From Chara braunii (taxonomy: Eukaryota; Streptophyta; Charophyceae; Charales; Characeae): 20,000 nt of DNA. The notes beneath the pieces were generated by a model, which worked only from the letters and a program-made list of their open reading frames with translations, made no database searches and was not told the origin of the DNA. Both the position numbers and the translations under genes were made by a program. Shown piece after piece: positions 16,968 through 20,000 of the stretch. Location: assembly GCA_003427395.1 (NCBI GenBank), contig BFEA01000195.1:1794481-1814480 (forward strand). The letters are read 5' to 3'. Positions within the stretch are counted from its first letter, which is position 1; each line of letters begins with the position of its first letter.

Positions 16968-18228
16968 GGCTAAGATTCCCAGAAGATGGAATGGAAGGCC
17001 AACGTGGGGAGTGCTTTGTGCTACCAGTTGCAGGCGACCAAGAGTCCCCCCTCTCGATAGCGGTCCCTAAGAGGCGAGCCAGTGTTCAGGCGAGGAACAA
17101 AGGCAAAGGATTCATTGAAAAAAAAAAAAAAAAAAAAAAAAAGGAGAGGAGCAGGTCGCTGATACGGCCCTGCCTGCTATTGCGCCGGATCCAAAGAGGG
17201 GGTTCATTAACGGGGAAGCATCCTCAGCTGCAGGCCGGGAAAGACAAAAGAGTAGATGGTGGCCTGAGCACTGGGACAAACAACTATGTGCTTACTGGGG
17301 GAAAATTGAACGTACCCCTCAAGGAAGTGAAGGACAGGGTGTGGCGCGAAAAAGAAGGGAGCTTGAACCTCCTAAGTTGACAGAGGTGCAGCGGAAGGCA
17401 AGGAACCTCGCCCGCGAAGGTCACGGTACCGAAAGGGGGCAGTGTTCTCGACAAGAGACAGTCACCCCACGAGAAATGGGGGGCGAATTTGCTCAAAAGG
17501 GGCCTTTGGCGGCCGAGCAGGCACTTTATCGGCAGTGTACGCCGTATGGTCAAGTGGATATAGGGCCTGAGACTGGGATAGACGTCTTCAGGGGCTATAA
17601 TATCTCCGAATTTCTTCGTAAGTTTGGACAGATAACATCCCACTACAAGTAGAGCGAGGAACGAATGCTGGAAGAGGTCATGAGGTTTATCCATATAGGG
17701 TTGAAGGGTGAGGTTGATAGGCTGGCTAAAGGAGCGAGGTCATCATGGGGGAAATTCTGCGATGACATGAGGCATAAGTACTGGCTAGGTGAGGAGCACC
17801 TGACCAACAACGATTCCGAGAGGGTACCCAGACCTTTGGTAGCCCAAGCCCAGCCCGGGGGGCCGTGGCAACTATCGTCGCAGCAACTGTCGCAAGGCGG
17901 CAGGGCCAACGAAGAAGGTCAAAGGCAGGCGGCTGGAAGAGGCCGCGGGAACGGAGGGCGTGGCAGCAAAGATCGCAGCGGCGGCAGAGGTGGCTTTGGA
18001 AGGAAGAAAGTCGGTTGGGAAAGAGACATGTGCAGGCATTGTGCCAAGGAAGGGCACATAATAAAGTTTTGTCGGGAGCGAAGGGCCGATGAGGCAAGCG
18101 GTTTAATAAGGACTGACATTGAGGGAAATGTTTTCGACAGGACGGGGGAGCATATCAACCCAATTATCCCTGGGGGAACACGGAAGGAGGCTTTGCGGCG
18201 AGATGAAACATCAAGCACGGCCTCGTGA
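16968..18228 (+). pseudogene. Gag-like 3' part, with poly(A) frame switch, stop codon and intact zinc knuckle (copy B)
   Basis: Continues gag after the insertion. It lacks the 53-codon coiled-coil segment of copy A. The tract 17117-17142 (G plus 25 A) separates the upstream frame from the -1 downstream frame, which has a TGA at 17116-17118 and is open from 17119. A TAG at 17650-17652 replaces a tryptophan codon of copy A. Beyond it the frame is open to 18228, with the capsid-like module, the RGG-like stretch and a canonical CCHC knuckle (C18031, C18040, H18055, C18070 codons). Without readthrough, the zinc-knuckle part cannot be made from the upstream start. Confidence 0.7.
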
Positions 18229-20000
18229 ATGTAGTCGTGAAGGAGAAGAGTTTGTGGGAGAAGGGCCTGAAAATTTAAGCAGGCTATAAATGCAAGCGGG
18301 AAATCCCAATCGTATAGCTGTTGTAGATAGACAAAGCATAAAGAGGTAAGGGGTTCCCACAATAATGGTCCGGTAAGGTGACCTGAACCACAGGCGGGAG
18401 GAACCCCAATAGAATAGTTGTATACATGGGGTATGTTAGGTGTGCCTCACACCATGTTATTGGAATGTCTCTAGTAGATAGAGCACGGAGTGACCCTGAC
18501 GGCATTGTTACGAATTAAGGGTATGTTCCATTAGGACTATTGGTCGGAAGAAGAAGATATGGGACCTACGTCGTGCCTAGGCCTAGATTGACGTATAGGT
18601 GTGAGAGGTAGGAGAGGCTTGGGAAGAACCCTCAGCAAGTGGGAGATAGGCTCTCTAGCCTAGGAAGGGAGTTGTAAGACTGATGCATGAATGACTTCTA
18701 GCCTTAGCTGTCCTAGGGTATCTGGATACGTCTTGAGTTACTTGGGTCCCTCTGACTTGAAGGGGTATGGCTACGTCGTGATCAAACTGTTCTAACTTTA
18801 GCTTTGGCCAGGGAGGCTGCTTTGTTTTTGTGTGATACTAGTGACGATTTGAGTTGAGATTGTTCAACTCCGAATGTACATATGTAATTTGAGACATTTG
18901 GCTCACGTTTGAGTTGGGGTATTGTACCCCTGTGTATATATTTAGTTGAGGCCTTATCCGAGAGTGTCTTTTGTATATGACGATCACAATCACTCTCACA
19001 TGTGTGGTTTTATCCTGATGTATGATGGCTTTGTGTGAGAGATGTGCGAGATACATCTCATGTGTATTGGATTGTGTGGATTTCATGAGAAGGAATGAAT
19101 GTGAACTGTCTACTCTTCGGTATACTCGTGCGGCCTGCCTACAGGTAGGACGGGGCCTAGTATAAAGAGAGGGAGTGCAGTCTGTTATTGTGAAAGCGTG
19201 AGAACCCTAAGGAATTTTACGAGTCTCTCAAACTCGAATACTTACCATGCCAGATGATTTANGAGGGAGTGCAGTCTGTTATTGTGAAAGCGTGAGAACC
19301 CTAAGGAATTTTACGAGTCTCTCAAACTCGAATACTTACCATGCCAGATGATTTATAGTTGAGTTGTGGAGGGGACCTATAAGGAGGCCCCTCAGTTGAA
19401 CTGTGGAGAAGGCCCATAAGTAGTCCTCTCATTTTGAGTTGTTTTATGGTTGAGACCCCTTCAGTTTGAGGAAGACGGTAGTGTTATTTACCGGAAGACT
19501 CGTCTCCAAAAGGGAGGTGTTTTAAAAAGGGTCGTGTGATAGATCATCCTAGGAAGAGAGGGATGACTGGAAGACCTATTGAGAGAGACCTCCTTCATGT
19601 AAAAGGTGGTTAATGGGTTTAAGGGCATGGTAAGCAGTGTTTGAGTTGATAAAGTCTGTCGAAAAGAGACAATGTTTGCTTGAGATGTTTGAGAAAGTCG
19701 CAAAATAGTGCAGGTGAGAGATGTCTCGGGATGGGTGGCTGCTGGCTCTGATCAAGTAAGGGGTCACAGCCTTGTCGACCTAGAGGATTTTGTTTATGAT
19801 TGTGCGAAGGATGTCATGCCTTTCGTGGGAAAGATGGTAAATGCCTTCAGACCCCTGCGTAATCTCGCAGTGGGCCCGTGATTGGTTTTGGGACGCTCCG
19901 TCTAACCACTTGTGCTAGTTCTGGGACATAGTAGGGGAATACCAAGCTAAGCGGTAAAGATTAGCACCTCTAGGGCGTAACCCCAGTGGATGGCTGCTAG
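18229..20000 (+). other. Post-gag non-coding region (copy B)
   Basis: Counterpart of 5346-6979 with about 138 extra bases at 18707-18844. It contains the hairpins equivalent to 6018-6038, 6100-6143 and 6348-6409. No gene or pol remnant seen. The window ends inside it. Confidence 0.6.
19169..19355 (+). repeat. 93-bp exact duplication around a single N (copy B)
   Basis: Positions 19169-19261 and 19263-19355 are identical, around an N at 19262, and also identical to the copy A pair at 6148-6334. The same assembly-joint pattern occurs at the same unit position. Confidence 0.85.

Larger units (their letters stand above)
11381..20000 (+). repeat. Tandem unit, copy B (incomplete at window end)
   Basis: This is the second direct copy of the unit that starts at 1. 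Colinear blocks by eye are 1-1113 with 11381-12502, 1116-2134 with 13417-14434, 2136-3300 with 15225-16391, 3720-3924 with 16392-16593, 3929-3993 with 16968-17033, 4153-5820 with 17034-18706, and 5823-6979 with 18845-20000. Copy-B-only segments are 12503-13416, 14435-15224, 16598-16967 and 18707-18844. Boundaries are good to a few bases. Confidence 0.85.

Overview
The window looks like nuclear DNA of a eukaryote, most likely a streptophyte (land plant or charophyte alga). There is no bacterial-style gene packing, most of the sequence is non-coding, and the coding parts resemble a decayed LTR-retrotransposon Gag with a CCHC zinc knuckle. One segment carries an 18-base match, with one mismatch, to the complement of the plant tRNA-Asp 3' end, a primer-binding site used by many plant Ty3/gypsy elements. 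I do not recognise the species; a charophyte such as Chara is only a guess from the style of the Gag C-terminus.

Layout. The window holds two tandem direct copies of one long unit. Copy A runs from 1 to about 11,380, and copy B from 11,381 to beyond the end (position 20,000 matches about 6,979). They differ by roughly 6% where I counted, plus large indels. In unit order: (1) an array of about ten imperfect RNA-type hairpins around a CCATAAGATTGG core (1-860; 11,381-12,240); (2) a leader with a conserved TATA-like box (1,188; 13,490); (3) an unrecognised ORF1 (2,737-3,384; 15,828-16,439); (4) a gag-like region with a coiled coil, a 25-26 base poly(A) tract where the reading frame changes by -1, a capsid-like module, a Gly/Arg-rich stretch and a zinc knuckle (3,718-5,345; 16,390-18,228); (5) a long stretch with no convincing gene (5,346-11,380; 18,229-20,000). 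I see no protease, reverse transcriptase, RNase H or integrase, so the unit looks like a non-autonomous retroelement derivative or a tandem repeat built from one.

Copy differences. Copy B has about 914 bp (12,503-13,416), about 790 bp with the primer-binding site (14,435-15,224), a 366-bp MITE-like insertion in gag (16,598-16,963) and about 138 bp (18,707-18,844) that copy A lacks. Copy A has a 419-bp segment after ORF1 and a 53-codon coiled-coil segment that copy B lacks. Copy A has lost one zinc-knuckle cysteine; copy B has a stop codon in gag. Neither copy is intact.

The most interesting signals are the hairpin arrays, where several differences between copies keep base pairing and where G-U pairs make sense only for plus-strand RNA, and the poly(A) frame switch kept in both copies. 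Positions 7,884-11,013 contain many isolated Ns, and three sites have a 93-95 base exact duplication around a single N, which is probably an assembly artefact.
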